Of a stretch of 64,000 nt of DNA, positions 50,689-60,034 are shown in pieces. Within the stretch, counting starts at the first letter, position 1. Every line of letters starts with the position of its first letter. Origin of the DNA: Pseudalkalibacillus sp051842935. Its GTDB lineage: Bacteria > Bacillota > Bacilli > Bacillales > Fictibacillaceae. The notes under the pieces were generated by a model. It was given only the letters and a program-made list of their open reading frames with translations, made no database searches and had not been told where the DNA came from. The translations under genes and the position numbers were made by a program. The stretch is taken from positions 992,001 to 1,056,000 of the forward strand of contig NZ_JBPXRR010000001.1 of NCBI RefSeq assembly GCF_051842935.1, read 5' to 3'.

Positions 50689-51484
50689 AGTCATCAAATT
50701 TTCTCCTGTAATCCAGAACAGTGATACAAAGCCTGTTGAAATTAAACGACTGAGTGCGTTCCAATCCAAGGAATCCTCTGCAGAGCAGTCCAATCATGAA
50801 TCCAATTTGAGAGATAAGGCTGAGCATGATGCAGAAAAGCTTTTGACAGAAGCAAGACAAGAAGCAGAGCGGCTCGTCTCAGAAGCTCAAAATGAGATAA
50901 ATCAGAAGTTGGAAGAACTTGCACAAAAAGAAGCTGACCTGCAGTCCTATATCTCGAAAGCCGAACAAGAGGCAGCTGAAAAAGGGTATCAAGAAGGTTA
51001 TGAGCAAGGGCAGAAAAATGGAGAAGAAGAATACCGTTCTCTGATCGCAGAAGCGAATCGAATTCTTGCCAGTGCACAATCCCATCATCATCAGAAGATG
51101 ATGGAATGTGAACCGGAGTTGATTGAACTGAGTGTTTCCGTTGCAGGAAAGATCATCGGCGAAAATCTGGATTTCGAGGACAAATGGAAGACATTCATCA
51201 GTGAAGCGTTGAATCAGGTGAAACAAGAAGAGGATATTAAATTGTTCGTCCCGCCCAAACACTACACTTCATCAGTGGAGTTGGCTAAAAACCTATCATC
51301 CATCTTCAACACAGAAATCATCGTTTACCCGGATGATTCAAAAACGGATCTTGGTTGTGTCATTGAAACGAAGTACGGACAAATCGACGCTTCAATTGAT
51401 AGTCAGCTAGAAGAACTGAAGGAAAAATTATTAGAGCTTGTAGGTGAACATAATGAACATCACTCGGGTTCTGGAGTCACTTGA
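50681..51484 (+). CDS. fliH: Flagellar assembly protein FliH
   Basis: Regulates the export ATPase FliI and anchors it to the C ring. The 267-residue protein starts at TTG (LSRVIKFSPVIQ) with GGAGGAGA eight bases upstream; the ORF is open further upstream but that would lie inside fliG. A long glutamate-rich coiled coil (about 40-120) is typical. GYQEGYEQGQKNGEEEY carries the GxxxG-like repeats of FliH. It overlaps both fliG and fliI. Confidence 0.93.
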   Translation: MSRVIKFSPVIQNSDTKPVEIKRLSAFQSKESSAEQSNHESNLRDKAEHDAEKLLTEARQEAERLVSEAQNEINQKLEELAQKEADLQSYISKAEQEAAEKGYQEGYEQGQKNGEEEYRSLIAEANRILASAQSHHHQKMMECEPELIELSVSVAGKIIGENLDFEDKWKTFISEALNQVKQEEDIKLFVPPKHYTSSVELAKNLSSIFNTEIIVYPDDSKTDLGCVIETKYGQIDASIDSQLEELKEKLLELVGEHNEHHSGSGVT

Positions 51485-52766
51485 TAAAATCGATCCTTAC
51501 AAACGGTATGGAAAAGTCAATCGTGTAATCGGTCTTATGATTGAATCGAAAGGACCTAGAACTTCCATTGGAGATGTTTGTTATATCCATACCGGCGAAG
51601 GACTGAATAAACGGATTCCGGCAGAAGTGGTCGGATTTCGGGAAGAGAATGTTTTGTTGATGCCTTTCACTTCCATTCAGGAAATTTCACCAGGGAGTCT
51701 GGTGGAAGCGACAGGAAAACCTTTGCAGATCAAAGCAGGTGAAGCATTAATCGGTAAAGTGCTCGATGGACTGGGGAAGCCGCTAGATGGTGATTCCTTA
51801 CCCTTCGGTCTGTCATCGCGGTTGACCGATACGCCGCCACCGAATCCGATGCACCGACCGAGGATATCCCAACAGATCAGTTGTGGAGTAAGAGCGATCG
51901 ATAGCTTCCTGTCCATTGGAAATGGTCAACGTGTCGGTATTTTTGCTGGTAGTGGGGTTGGGAAAAGTACACTTCTAGGGATGATTGCTCGACAATCAAG
52001 TGCCGATGTGAACATCATCGCTTTAATCGGAGAACGTGGTCGAGAAGTAAGAGAGTTCGTTGAACATGATCTCGGTGAGGAAGGATTGAAAAAGTCCATC
52101 GTGGTCGCTGCGACATCTGACCAACCAGCTTTGCTACGGATTAAAGGAGCACTCACTGCTACAACACTTGCAGAATACTTCCGCGATCAAGGTAAGAACG
52201 TCATGCTCATGATGGATTCTGTCACCCGGGTTGCTATGGCTCAAAGGGAAATCGGTCTTGCCGTCGGAGAACCACCGGCAACGAAAGGGTATACCCCATC
52301 CGTATTCGCTTCACTCCCTAAGCTGTTGGAACGTTCAGGAACGAGTATGAGTGGTAGTATTACCGCATTTTACACAGTTCTTGTGGATGGTGATGACTTG
52401 AATGAACCTATTGCGGACACCGTTCGAGGAATACTGGATGGACACATCGTGTTAGATCGGAACTTAGCGAACAAAGGCCATTTTCCTTCCATCAACGTTT
52501 TGAAAAGCGTCAGTCGAGTGATGAACAATATCGCAACTCCTGAGCATATTGCATACGCATCAAAAGGCCGGGAATTATTATCGGCTTATGCAGAGTCTGA
52601 AGACCTCATTTCCATCGGTGCCTACAAAACCGGGACCTCTAAGAAAGTGGATGAGGCAATCGCTTATCAGCCGAAAATCATGGAATACCTTCGACAAGAG
52701 ACGTATGAAGATGTAACAGCTGCTCAATCCGCTGAAGAACTGGCAAGACTTTTTCATGAGAGGTGA
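51453..52766 (+). CDS. fliI: Flagellum-specific ATPase FliI
   Basis: Hexameric ATPase of the type III flagellar export apparatus. The 437-residue protein has Walker A AGSGVGKSTLLG, IGERGREVREF, Walker B VMLMMDSVTR and the F1-like motif LAVGEPPATKGYTPSVF. ATG 51453 is preferred to the in-frame GTG at 51444, since TAGGTGA precedes it. It overlaps the fliH end by 32 bases and fliJ follows at once. Confidence 0.96.
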   Translation: MNITRVLESLDKIDPYKRYGKVNRVIGLMIESKGPRTSIGDVCYIHTGEGLNKRIPAEVVGFREENVLLMPFTSIQEISPGSLVEATGKPLQIKAGEALIGKVLDGLGKPLDGDSLPFGLSSRLTDTPPPNPMHRPRISQQISCGVRAIDSFLSIGNGQRVGIFAGSGVGKSTLLGMIARQSSADVNIIALIGERGREVREFVEHDLGEEGLKKSIVVAATSDQPALLRIKGALTATTLAEYFRDQGKNVMLMMDSVTRVAMAQREIGLAVGEPPATKGYTPSVFASLPKLLERSGTSMSGSITAFYTVLVDGDDLNEPIADTVRGILDGHIVLDRNLANKGHFPSINVLKSVSRVMNNIATPEHIAYASKGRELLSAYAESEDLISIGAYKTGTSKKVDEAIAYQPKIMEYLRQETYEDVTAAQSAEELARLFHER

Positions 52767-52771
52767 AAATC

Positions 52772-53218
52772 GTGAGTTTTCAATTTAGGATGGATCAAGT
52801 ACTAGACTATAAACATCATGAAAAAGAACGTACACACAAGGAGTATATGGAAAGCCAAACAATCTTCGAAGAAGTCGGCTACGAATTGTATGGCCTTCTG
52901 AAGAAAAAGGAAGTTTTAATAGAAGAGCAATCTCAAAGGATCCAGCATGGAGAGCAAGTGAGGAACATTCAACAGATCAATTACTTTATCGATCGATTGG
53001 ATGGACAAGTGAAACTTCTTCAGATGAAATTACAACAAGCTAGAGACACCATGAATCAAACCCATGAGCGATTGGTGAATCAGACCATCGATGTAAAGAA
53101 ATATGAAAAGTTGAAGGAAAAACAGTTTGATCGGTATCAAGAATATGTAAAGTCAGAAGAGATGAAGATCACCGATGAACTTGCAGTTTTACGACATACG
53201 ACAAATGGAATCAGGTGA
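52772..53218 (+). CDS. fliJ: Flagellar export chaperone FliJ
   Basis: A coiled-coil protein that sits in the FliI hexamer like the gamma subunit of F1. The 148-residue protein starts at GTG 52772 (MSFQFRMDQVLDYKHHEKER) with GAGAGGTGAAAATC upstream. Nearly the whole chain is charged and helical. The stop overlaps the ylxF region. Confidence 0.92.
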   Translation: MSFQFRMDQVLDYKHHEKERTHKEYMESQTIFEEVGYELYGLLKKKEVLIEEQSQRIQHGEQVRNIQQINYFIDRLDGQVKLLQMKLQQARDTMNQTHERLVNQTIDVKKYEKLKEKQFDRYQEYVKSEEMKITDELAVLRHTTNGIR

Positions 53219-53223
53219 GGTCA

Positions 53224-53784
53224 TTGGAGAAGAAACCGAATAAAGCCTTATGGTTTTTACTAGTTATCGTCATTCCGCTCTTATTCGCAGCTTCCTTGTC
53301 TGTCATCATTTTCTCTCTGATGGGCGTGAACTTGATTGAAAAAGGGAAAAACTATGCCGCTAACGTCCCCGTCATTTCAGAGTGGGTTGAACCTACGGAT
53401 GTGAAAAAGCGCTCGACAGAAGAGATGATGTTGACTTTGGAAAGTCAAGTGAAGACCTTACAAGCGGAAAATGAGAAAGCGGAAGCTGAAGTTTTGCAAC
53501 AGGAGGAAGTCATCAAGCAACAACAATCCGACATTGCTCGATTAAAGAACCAATTGCAAGATAAAGAGTCTGAACAAGCCGACCAGAAGAGTTCATTAGA
53601 TCGACTTTCAGAAGTATACAGCACGATGCCTGCAGGAAATGCTGCTCAGATTTTTGAAACAATGGATCAATCGGAAGCTGCTATCATCCTGACGAACCTT
53701 GAGACAGATGCACAAGCTGCCATCTTAGCTGAAATGGATCCTGCTACAGCCGCTGAACTGACGAAATTACTAACGAATGGATAA
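53224..53784 (+). CDS. ylxF: YlxF, MotE-like membrane protein of the flagellar operon
   Basis: A 186-residue protein with one N-terminal membrane helix (about 10-35) and a coiled coil (about 60-125). The C-terminal MgtE-N-like domain contains STMPAGNAAQIFETM and LAEMDPATAAEL. This layout matches the MotE/YlxF family. In other bacteria MotE is a motor-associated chaperone; in Bacillus the role is unknown. The TTG start has AGGTGAGG upstream, just after the fliJ stop. Confidence 0.88.
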   Translation: MEKKPNKALWFLLVIVIPLLFAASLSVIIFSLMGVNLIEKGKNYAANVPVISEWVEPTDVKKRSTEEMMLTLESQVKTLQAENEKAEAEVLQQEEVIKQQQSDIARLKNQLQDKESEQADQKSSLDRLSEVYSTMPAGNAAQIFETMDQSEAAIILTNLETDAQAAILAEMDPATAAELTKLLTNG

Positions 53785-53814
53785 TTCATATGAATTGAAA
53801 GGGGGTGAACACGA

Positions 53815-55074
53815 ATGACATCGATCCCTACGATGATGATGCAATCCACGGTCATGAATGGTAATACAGCTACACAATCGAAACATTCAGGAGCAAAAAG
53901 CGATACATTCAAAGGAATGATTGCTTCCCAAATGACCCATGGTACGGCATCCGGAACATCTAATGTAAGCATTGATCAGTTGATGACCTTGCTTGAGGAT
54001 TTTAAGCGTTCTTTCAATGCAGAAAATGGAACAGACCTGACATTGGAAGAAATCGTGGACCATCTTCAAAATGAACTGGAATCACTAGGCTTTGGTAACT
54101 TCCAATCTCTCTTGAAAGAGGTGGATCGGACATTGCCGATTACCGTTCCTTCCAAATCAAATATGAGTGGTAGTGGGTTTCTTTTACAAGTTCAGGGTGG
54201 AACGAATGCTTCAGCTGGTAAGACCGATTCCGCTGCTCAGCAATCCAAGATTTCACACCTCGTGGATTTGTTGAAGTCGTCTGGTACAGCCGAAAGCACA
54301 CTCCATGAATTCGTCAAATTTATGAGCAAAACAGACACTGGTAAATATCTACCCCAACTTACCAATTTAAAACATTTGTTGAATCAGGTTCAGAACCAGC
54401 TTCAACAAACCCAATCTGGGGATAAGAGGACGTCATTGTCAAATCAATTGGGAACACTGCAAAACAAGCATCATGCACTCATACATACATATCAATCAGC
54501 ATCCCAAAAGGCTAACGAACAGACAAATGGCAACAAACCTATCAAAGGATTGACGATAGAAGCTCCGCAAATACTTGGATTATCTTCATCTCCAAATCTG
54601 ATGAGTAAAGTAGAACAATATGTTCTTCATGCTCCTCAAGAACAAGAATCACCGGCGCGATTTCTCAATGAAATGGCAAAAATGATGAATCGCGGAAGAC
54701 TCATGAGCCTACCGAACGGGAACACGCAATTATCCATAAAATTATTCCCTGAGAACCTTGGGGCCTTAGACATCCAAATCGTCCAACGGAATGGTGAAAT
54801 TGCAGCAAAGATCATCGCTTCTACAGCACAGGCAAAAGAGTTGATCGAGACGAACCTGAATCAACTTAGGCATGTACTCCAGGGGCAGAACATTACAGTC
54901 AACCAAATTGAGGTCAGCAACCATGTGCCCGATTGGATGAATGATGAACGCGAAAAGCAGAATTCAGAGAATCCTTTTGGAAGAGAACAAAAAAATGAGA
55001 ATGAAGACGAAGAGAACGGACCTCAAACTTTCCAGCAATGGATGGAAGAATTAGAGGTTGAAGGGGAGGTTTAA
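53815..55074 (+). CDS. fliK: Flagellar hook-length control protein FliK
   Basis: Secreted ruler that tells FlhB to stop exporting hook subunits. The 419-residue protein has a Ser/Thr/Gln-rich flexible N-terminal part. The conserved C-terminal domain (about 290-380) includes LSIKLFPENLGALDIQI and LNQLRHVLQGQNITVNQIEV. The acidic tail is usual. AAAGGGGGTGAACACGA precedes ATG. Its partner flhB is 7.4 kb downstream. Confidence 0.92.
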   Translation: MTSIPTMMMQSTVMNGNTATQSKHSGAKSDTFKGMIASQMTHGTASGTSNVSIDQLMTLLEDFKRSFNAENGTDLTLEEIVDHLQNELESLGFGNFQSLLKEVDRTLPITVPSKSNMSGSGFLLQVQGGTNASAGKTDSAAQQSKISHLVDLLKSSGTAESTLHEFVKFMSKTDTGKYLPQLTNLKHLLNQVQNQLQQTQSGDKRTSLSNQLGTLQNKHHALIHTYQSASQKANEQTNGNKPIKGLTIEAPQILGLSSSPNLMSKVEQYVLHAPQEQESPARFLNEMAKMMNRGRLMSLPNGNTQLSIKLFPENLGALDIQIVQRNGEIAAKIIASTAQAKELIETNLNQLRHVLQGQNITVNQIEVSNHVPDWMNDEREKQNSENPFGREQKNENEDEENGPQTFQQWMEELEVEGEV

Positions 55075-55080
55075 TCCAGA

Positions 55081-55506
55081 ATGGACAATAAGATTCAACA
55101 AAGTCTATTCTTACCAGATCAACAGATCAGGAAGACCGGCAGTTCAAATTTGGGGAAAGATGACTTTTTGAAGATATTGGTCGCTCAACTAGCCAATCAA
55201 GATCCATTGAAGCCGATGGAAGATCGGGAATTCATCTCTCAGATGGCGAACTTCTCAAGTCTTGAGCAGATGGTGAACATGAACCAGACATTGAACAGTT
55301 GGGTTGCCCACCAAAATAATGGCCAACTTCTCCAATACAGTGAATTGATCGGGAAAAAAGTGACTTGGATGGACTCAGGTGAAGATGGAAACGAAACGCA
55401 TACAGGAACAGTCGCTAAAATTCACTTTGAACAAGGGGAAACGACGATCGAGTTGGAGGATGGAACGAAAGTGACACCAGCTCAAGTAACGACACTTTCT
55501 GCGTAA
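55081..55506 (+). CDS. flgD: Flagellar hook assembly (cap) protein FlgD
   Basis: Hook scaffold that is replaced when the hook is done. The 141-residue form contains LGKDDFLKILVAQLANQDPL and EFISQMANFSSLEQM, the FlgD N-terminal signature. It lacks the Tudor/FnIII-like C-terminal domains of E. coli FlgD, as usual in Bacillus. GAGGTTTAATCCAGA precedes ATG. Confidence 0.95.
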   Translation: MDNKIQQSLFLPDQQIRKTGSSNLGKDDFLKILVAQLANQDPLKPMEDREFISQMANFSSLEQMVNMNQTLNSWVAHQNNGQLLQYSELIGKKVTWMDSGEDGNETHTGTVAKIHFEQGETTIELEDGTKVTPAQVTTLSA

Positions 55507-55527
55507 ATTAAATATCGAGGTGGTCAA

Positions 55528-55905
55528 ATGCAACGAATCTATCAAACTCCGATCACTTCAGCTATACCGCCAAACAGCAAAGTGGTCAAACATGATCAGA
55601 AATCAAATACCAATTTCAAGGAAGTTCTAAGAAACCAGGTACACAATCAAGAACTCAGAGTTTCAAAACATGCAAATTCCCGTTTAGCAGAACGAAACAT
55701 CACGATCGATCAGATGACTTGGGACAGAATCAATGAGAAGTTGTCTGAGGCAAAGCAGAAAGGGATCAAGGATTCATTGGTTCTTGTGGGAGATGCAGCA
55801 CTTGTTGTCAATGCGGACAACCATACAGTCATCACTGCAATGAACCGGCATGAAGCTTCAGAACATATTTTTACGAACATTAATGGCGCAATCGTAATGA
55901 ATTAA
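55528..55905 (+). CDS. Flagellar operon protein of the TIGR02530 type
   Basis: A 125-residue basic protein whose second half (SKHANSRLAERNITIDQMTW and ADNHTVITAMNRHEASEHIF) fits the TIGR02530 flagellar operon family. Members lie between flgD and the hook gene in many Firmicutes. Function is unknown; a link to hook assembly is inferred from position only. AATATCGAGGTGGTCAA precedes ATG. Confidence 0.83.
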   Translation: MQRIYQTPITSAIPPNSKVVKHDQKSNTNFKEVLRNQVHNQELRVSKHANSRLAERNITIDQMTWDRINEKLSEAKQKGIKDSLVLVGDAALVVNADNHTVITAMNRHEASEHIFTNINGAIVMN

Positions 55906-55983
55906 GAGCTGGACCTATTAGGGGGCTCGTACTTCTGCCGAATGACAGAGGCAGGACTTAAAATTGAGAGGGGAAATGATGTA

Positions 55984-56772
55984 ATGCTTCGATCCATGTA
56001 TTCAGGTATTAGTGGGATGAAAAACTTTCAATCCAAATTGGATGTTTTAGGGAATAACATCGCAAACGTCAACACATACGGATTCAAAAAAGGGAGAACG
56101 ACATTCAAGGATCTCGTCTCCCAGCAAATTTCCGGAGCAAGTGCACCTAATGCAAACCGCGGGGGTGTGAATCCAAAGCAAGTCGGTCTTGGATCACAGT
56201 TATCGACGATCGATACCATCCATACGCAAGGAAGCTTGCAGACTACAGGAAGACCGCTTGACCTTTCCATTTCAGGAGATGGCTACTTCGTCGTTTCAGA
56301 CGGTCCGAATGATTTCTACACAAGAGCAGGTAACTTCTACTTAGACCAAGGCGGTACACTTGTAAACGCTGACGGATTAAGAGTTCAAGGTGCAGGTGGT
56401 GACATTACTATTCCGACCGATGCTGAAAGTTTTAGTATCGGGAACGATGGTACCGTGAATTACATTGATAATGCTGGAAATGTCGTTTCGGCTGGCCAAA
56501 TCAGCATCTCTAAATTTGCGAACAACGGTGGACTTGAAAAAGCAGGTAGCAACCTATATCAAGAAACAACTAACTCCGGAGCTGCAAATGTAGTGACTGC
56601 AGGGACTGCTGGAGCGGGTGAAATCGTAGCGGGTACATTGGAAATGTCCAATGTCGATCTATCTGAGGAATTCACAGAGATGATCGTTGCCCAGCGTGGT
56701 TTTCAGGCCAATACAAGAATCATTACGACTTCAGATGAAATTCTCCAGGAACTAGTCAATCTAAAGAGATAA
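55984..56772 (+). CDS. flgE: Flagellar hook protein FlgE (also annotated FlgG)
   Basis: Major hook subunit of Bacillus. The 262-residue protein begins MLRSMYSGISGMKNFQSKLD with NNIANVNTYGFKK. It ends with the conserved NVDLSEEFTEMIVAQRGFQA and LQELVNLKR. The ORF is open to 55942 but the family starts at 55984. GAGGGG is about 11 bases upstream, a slightly long spacing. The B. subtilis orthologue was once named FlgG. Confidence 0.95.
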   Translation: MLRSMYSGISGMKNFQSKLDVLGNNIANVNTYGFKKGRTTFKDLVSQQISGASAPNANRGGVNPKQVGLGSQLSTIDTIHTQGSLQTTGRPLDLSISGDGYFVVSDGPNDFYTRAGNFYLDQGGTLVNADGLRVQGAGGDITIPTDAESFSIGNDGTVNYIDNAGNVVSAGQISISKFANNGGLEKAGSNLYQETTNSGAANVVTAGTAGAGEIVAGTLEMSNVDLSEEFTEMIVAQRGFQANTRIITTSDEILQELVNLKR

Positions 56773-56784
56773 AGTGAGGTGACC

Positions 56785-56806
56785 GGGGCTGGATAAGTCC
56801 AGCCCC
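56785..56806 (+). other. Hairpin between the SD sequence and the start of swrD
   Basis: GGGGCTGG and CCAGCCCC form a perfect eight-pair GC-rich stem with an ATAAGT loop. GAGGTGA (56775-56781) lies on its 5' side and ATG 56816 nine bases beyond its 3' side. Folding removes 22 bases and brings the SD to about 12 bases from the ATG. There is no T run, so it is not an intrinsic terminator. Confidence 0.7.
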
Positions 56807-56815
56807 ACCTACATT

Positions 56816-57037
56816 ATGATTGAACTTACAAAGTTGAATGGGCAGAAGTTCACACTAAATGCAATCTATATCGAGCAGGTCCAGGCGTTCCCGGATACGA
56901 CGATCACTCTCACAAATGGAAGGAAGTTCTTAGTCAGAGATTCCGTCAACGAAGTCCAGGAAGCGGTGAAAGAGTTTTACAAACAGATCTCAATCATCGG
57001 CTTGCCGATACAAAAGGGGGATGACGATGAAAGGTAG
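56816..57037 (+). CDS. swrD: Swarming motility protein SwrD (FlbD family)
   Basis: SwrD (formerly YlzI) raises flagellar motor power in B. subtilis. The 73-residue protein has the FlbD pattern MIELTKLNGQKFTLNAIYIE and VQAFPDTTITLTNGRKFLV. The nearest SD (GAGGTGA) is 34 bases before the ATG, with a hairpin between. A CTG at 56789 with good spacing is an alternative start that would add nine residues. The end overlaps fliL. Confidence 0.9.
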   Translation: MIELTKLNGQKFTLNAIYIEQVQAFPDTTITLTNGRKFLVRDSVNEVQEAVKEFYKQISIIGLPIQKGDDDER

Positions 57038-57458
57038 CCTCGTCAAAACGATGCTGGTCATGCTATCTGCTATTACAGTTTTAGCGATTGCCGGCGTAGT
57101 CCTATACATAAATCTTTCTGGAGATGACAAAAAAGCTTCAGGGAAATTATCAGCCGATGAACTGGTGGAATTATCTGTAACGACAGAAGAAATCATGACG
57201 AATCTTTCAGATGAAGGTTTTGCAAAAGTGACCTTCCGAATCCAGGTGGATAATCAGAAAGCCAAAAAGGAACTGGAGACGAGGATGTTTCAGATCCGCA
57301 ATTCGATCATCTATCAATTATCAGGTACACAGGCAGAAGATCTGAAGGGTCCAGAAGGAATTGACAAACTCGAGCAAGATTTACAAAAGACCATCAATGG
57401 ATTTTTGGAAAACGGAAAAGTCGTCAGGGTCTTCACAACCGAGAAAATCGTACAATAA
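57027..57458 (+). CDS. fliL: Flagellar basal body-associated protein FliL
   Basis: Stator-stabilising membrane protein around MotAB. The 143-residue protein has one N-terminal membrane helix (about 6-28) and a stomatin-like extracellular domain (FAKVTFRIQVDNQKAKKELE). ATG 57027 is chosen over 57021 because AAAAGGGGGATGACG fits it. The start lies inside the end of swrD. Confidence 0.94.
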   Translation: MKGSLVKTMLVMLSAITVLAIAGVVLYINLSGDDKKASGKLSADELVELSVTTEEIMTNLSDEGFAKVTFRIQVDNQKAKKELETRMFQIRNSIIYQLSGTQAEDLKGPEGIDKLEQDLQKTINGFLENGKVVRVFTTEKIVQ

Positions 57459-57492
57459 CTCCATGACTTGATGCAGAAAAGAGGTGAGGCTG

Positions 57493-58488
57493 TTGGCTGA
57501 AGTATTATCTCAGAACGAAATCGATGCGCTGTTATCCGCACTTTCCACCGGAGAGATGGATGCGGAAGAATTAAAGAAAGAAGAAGCTGAAAAGAAAGTC
57601 AAAGTCTATGATTTCAAAAGGGCTTTGCGGTTTTCAAAGGATCAGGTAAGGAGTCTTACCCGGATCCATGAGAATTATGCGAGACTGCTAACCACTTTCT
57701 TCTCAGCACAATTACGTACATATGTACAGATTTCTGTCGCTTCTGTCGATCAGATTCCATATGAAGAGTTCATCCGCTCGATACCGAAGATGACCATTCT
57801 CAACCTATTTGAAGCCCCGCCTCTTGAAGGGCGGTTGCTGATCGAAGTCAATCCGAACATCGCATATGCCATGCTCGATCGTACCCTGGGTGGACAGGGA
57901 GCAGGCATGAATAAGATTGATAGTTTGACAGAGATCGAAACGAAAATCATGAACCAACTGTTTGAAAAAGCGTTAGATAGCTTCGGTGAAGCATGGTCGA
58001 CGATTGTCGATGTGGAACCAGAAATGGTTGATTTCGAAGTAAATCCGCAATTCCTTCAGATGGTTTCACCAAACGAGACCGTTGTTGTCATTTCTTTCAC
58101 GACAACGATCGGAGAGACAAGCGGAATGATCAATATTTGTTTACCGCATGTCGTATTGGAACCAATCATCCCAAAACTCTCTGTCCATCATTGGATGCAG
58201 AAGAAGCAAAGGGATAAGCTGCCAGAAGAAGTTGAAAAGCTTGAGAGACGTGTCAAGAATGCGATGCTTCCTCTTACAGCTGAATTAGGTCGCTGTGCCA
58301 TTTCCGTACAGGAATTCTTGTCACTGGCAACCAACGATGTCCTGGAGTTGGATCAAAAAATATCCGCTCCATTGAATATTAATGTCCAGGGAAAGAACAA
58401 ATTCATTGGACAACCAGGTAAAGTGAAAAACCAGATGGCCGTTCAAATCATAGATGTTTATAAAAAGGAGGAATTTGACGATGAGTGA
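57493..58488 (+). CDS. fliM: Flagellar motor switch protein FliM
   Basis: C-ring protein that binds CheY-P and switches rotation. The 331-residue protein starts at TTG (MAEVLSQNEIDALLSALSTG, the CheY-binding segment) after AGAGGTGAG. It has the CheC-like middle domain (LTEIETKIMNQLFEKALDS) and the C-terminal SpoA domain (ELDQKISAPLNINVQGKNKF). The end overlaps the fliY start. Confidence 0.95.
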   Translation: MAEVLSQNEIDALLSALSTGEMDAEELKKEEAEKKVKVYDFKRALRFSKDQVRSLTRIHENYARLLTTFFSAQLRTYVQISVASVDQIPYEEFIRSIPKMTILNLFEAPPLEGRLLIEVNPNIAYAMLDRTLGGQGAGMNKIDSLTEIETKIMNQLFEKALDSFGEAWSTIVDVEPEMVDFEVNPQFLQMVSPNETVVVISFTTTIGETSGMINICLPHVVLEPIIPKLSVHHWMQKKQRDKLPEEVEKLERRVKNAMLPLTAELGRCAISVQEFLSLATNDVLELDQKISAPLNINVQGKNKFIGQPGKVKNQMAVQIIDVYKKEEFDDE

Positions 58489-59638
58489 TGACATGCTCTC
58501 CCAAGAAGAAATCGATGCTCTATTGAATGGAGGCGGTGATGATTCTTCAGATTCCAGTGAAGAAGAAGAGCTGACCGTCATCGAAAAAGATGCGATCGGC
58601 GAAATCGGGAACATTTCTTTCGGTAGTGCTGCGACTGCATTATCAACTCTATTGAATCAAAAAGTGGAAATCACGACACCAAGCGTGACGGTCGTTCGTA
58701 AATCCGAACTTATTGATGAATTTCCGAAGCCACATGTAGCTGTCAATGTCAGTTATACTGAAGGCTTTGATGGATCCAATCTACTTGTCATCAAGACCAC
58801 TGATGCACAGATCATAGCAGACTTGATGCTTGGAGGGGATGGGACGAATCCGCACGGAGAGCTTGGAGAACTTCACTTGAGCGCCGTTCAGGAAGCGATG
58901 AACCAGATGATGGGGTCAGCATCGACGTCGATGTCTACAGTCTTTAACAAAAGGGTCGACATTTCACCTCCGAGTATTGATTTGATGGACATCAACTCAG
59001 ATGAAGGCACAGATAACATCCCGGACTCAGAATTGCTCGTCCAAGTGTCCTTCAAATTGAAGGTGGGAGATTTGATCGATTCGAGGATCATGCAATTGGT
59101 ACCTCTGTATTTCGGTAAAGATCTTGTCGATCAATTGATGAATCCAGAACCGATGCAAAATCCGGAAGAGGAAATGAGTTATGAGGAACCTCCTCAACAA
59201 TCTGCTCCTCAACCTCAACATGTCAGTGAACCAGCTGCCGAACGTCCTGCACAACAACCGACGCCTCAGCCTGCACCTCAGCCGAGAGCGGAACCTTCTT
59301 ATCAAAATAGAAGACAGGAAAATGTCCATCCCGCTGCGTTTACGGACTTTTCACAACAAGAGCCTGTAACAGTGGATCAGCGCAATTTGGACATGTTGTT
59401 GGACATTCCATTACAGGTGACGGTGGAGCTCGGACGGACGAAACGATCCGTGAAGGACATCCTCGAGTTGTCGCAAGGGTCGATCATCGAGCTTGATAAA
59501 CTGGCTGGGGAGCCGGTAGATATCCTGGTCAACCAGAAGCTTATCGCAAAAGGGGAAGTTGTCGTCATCGATGAGAACTTTGGTGTCAGAGTTACAGAAA
59601 TCATCAGTCAAAGAGATCGCTTAGAGAAATTACAATAA
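58481..59638 (+). CDS. fliY: Flagellar switch phosphatase FliY
   Basis: C-ring protein that dephosphorylates CheY-P in Bacillus. The 385-residue protein begins MSDDMLSQEEIDALLNGGGD (CheY-binding). It has two CheC-type phosphatase motifs (DAIGEIGNISFGSAATALS and HLSAVQEAMNQMMGSASTS), then a Pro/Gln-rich linker (about 215-275) and a C-terminal FliN/SpoA domain. ATG 58481 follows AAGGAGGAATTTGACG; the start lies within fliM. Confidence 0.95.
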   Translation: MSDDMLSQEEIDALLNGGGDDSSDSSEEEELTVIEKDAIGEIGNISFGSAATALSTLLNQKVEITTPSVTVVRKSELIDEFPKPHVAVNVSYTEGFDGSNLLVIKTTDAQIIADLMLGGDGTNPHGELGELHLSAVQEAMNQMMGSASTSMSTVFNKRVDISPPSIDLMDINSDEGTDNIPDSELLVQVSFKLKVGDLIDSRIMQLVPLYFGKDLVDQLMNPEPMQNPEEEMSYEEPPQQSAPQPQHVSEPAAERPAQQPTPQPAPQPRAEPSYQNRRQENVHPAAFTDFSQQEPVTVDQRNLDMLLDIPLQVTVELGRTKRSVKDILELSQGSIIELDKLAGEPVDILVNQKLIAKGEVVVIDENFGVRVTEIISQRDRLEKLQ

Positions 59639-59655
59639 TCCTAGGGGGAATAAAA

Positions 59656-60021
59656 ATGGCTAATCGAATTTTAATTGTGGATGATGCAGCATTTATGAGA
59701 ATGATGATCAAGGATATTCTTAGTAAGAATGGCTTTGAAATTGTAGGTGAGGCTGCAGACGGCGCACAAGCAGTTGAATTATATAAAGAACATACGCCTG
59801 ACCTTGTAACGATGGACATCACAATGCCAGAGATGGACGGAATCACTGCGTTGAAGGAAATTCGAGGCATGAATCCGGATGCGAAAGTCATCATGTGTTC
59901 AGCTATGGGGCAGCAAGCGATGGTCATCGATGCCATTCAAGCAGGTGCAAAGGACTTTATCGTTAAACCGTTCCAGGCGGATCGTGTTTTGGAAGCTATC
60001 AAGAAAACACTAGATGCATAA
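59656..60021 (+). CDS. cheY: Chemotaxis response regulator CheY
   Basis: Single-domain receiver phosphorylated by CheA and bound by FliM. The 121-residue protein has D9 and D10 (VDDAAFMR), the phosphorylation site D54 in VTMDITMPEMDG, the Ser/Ala region VIMCSAMGQ, and the conserved Lys in DFIVKPF. CTAGGGGGAATAAAA precedes ATG. Confidence 0.97.
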   Translation: MANRILIVDDAAFMRMMIKDILSKNGFEIVGEAADGAQAVELYKEHTPDLVTMDITMPEMDGITALKEIRGMNPDAKVIMCSAMGQQAMVIDAIQAGAKDFIVKPFQADRVLEAIKKTLDA

Positions 60022-60034
60022 GTAGGTGCTATTT

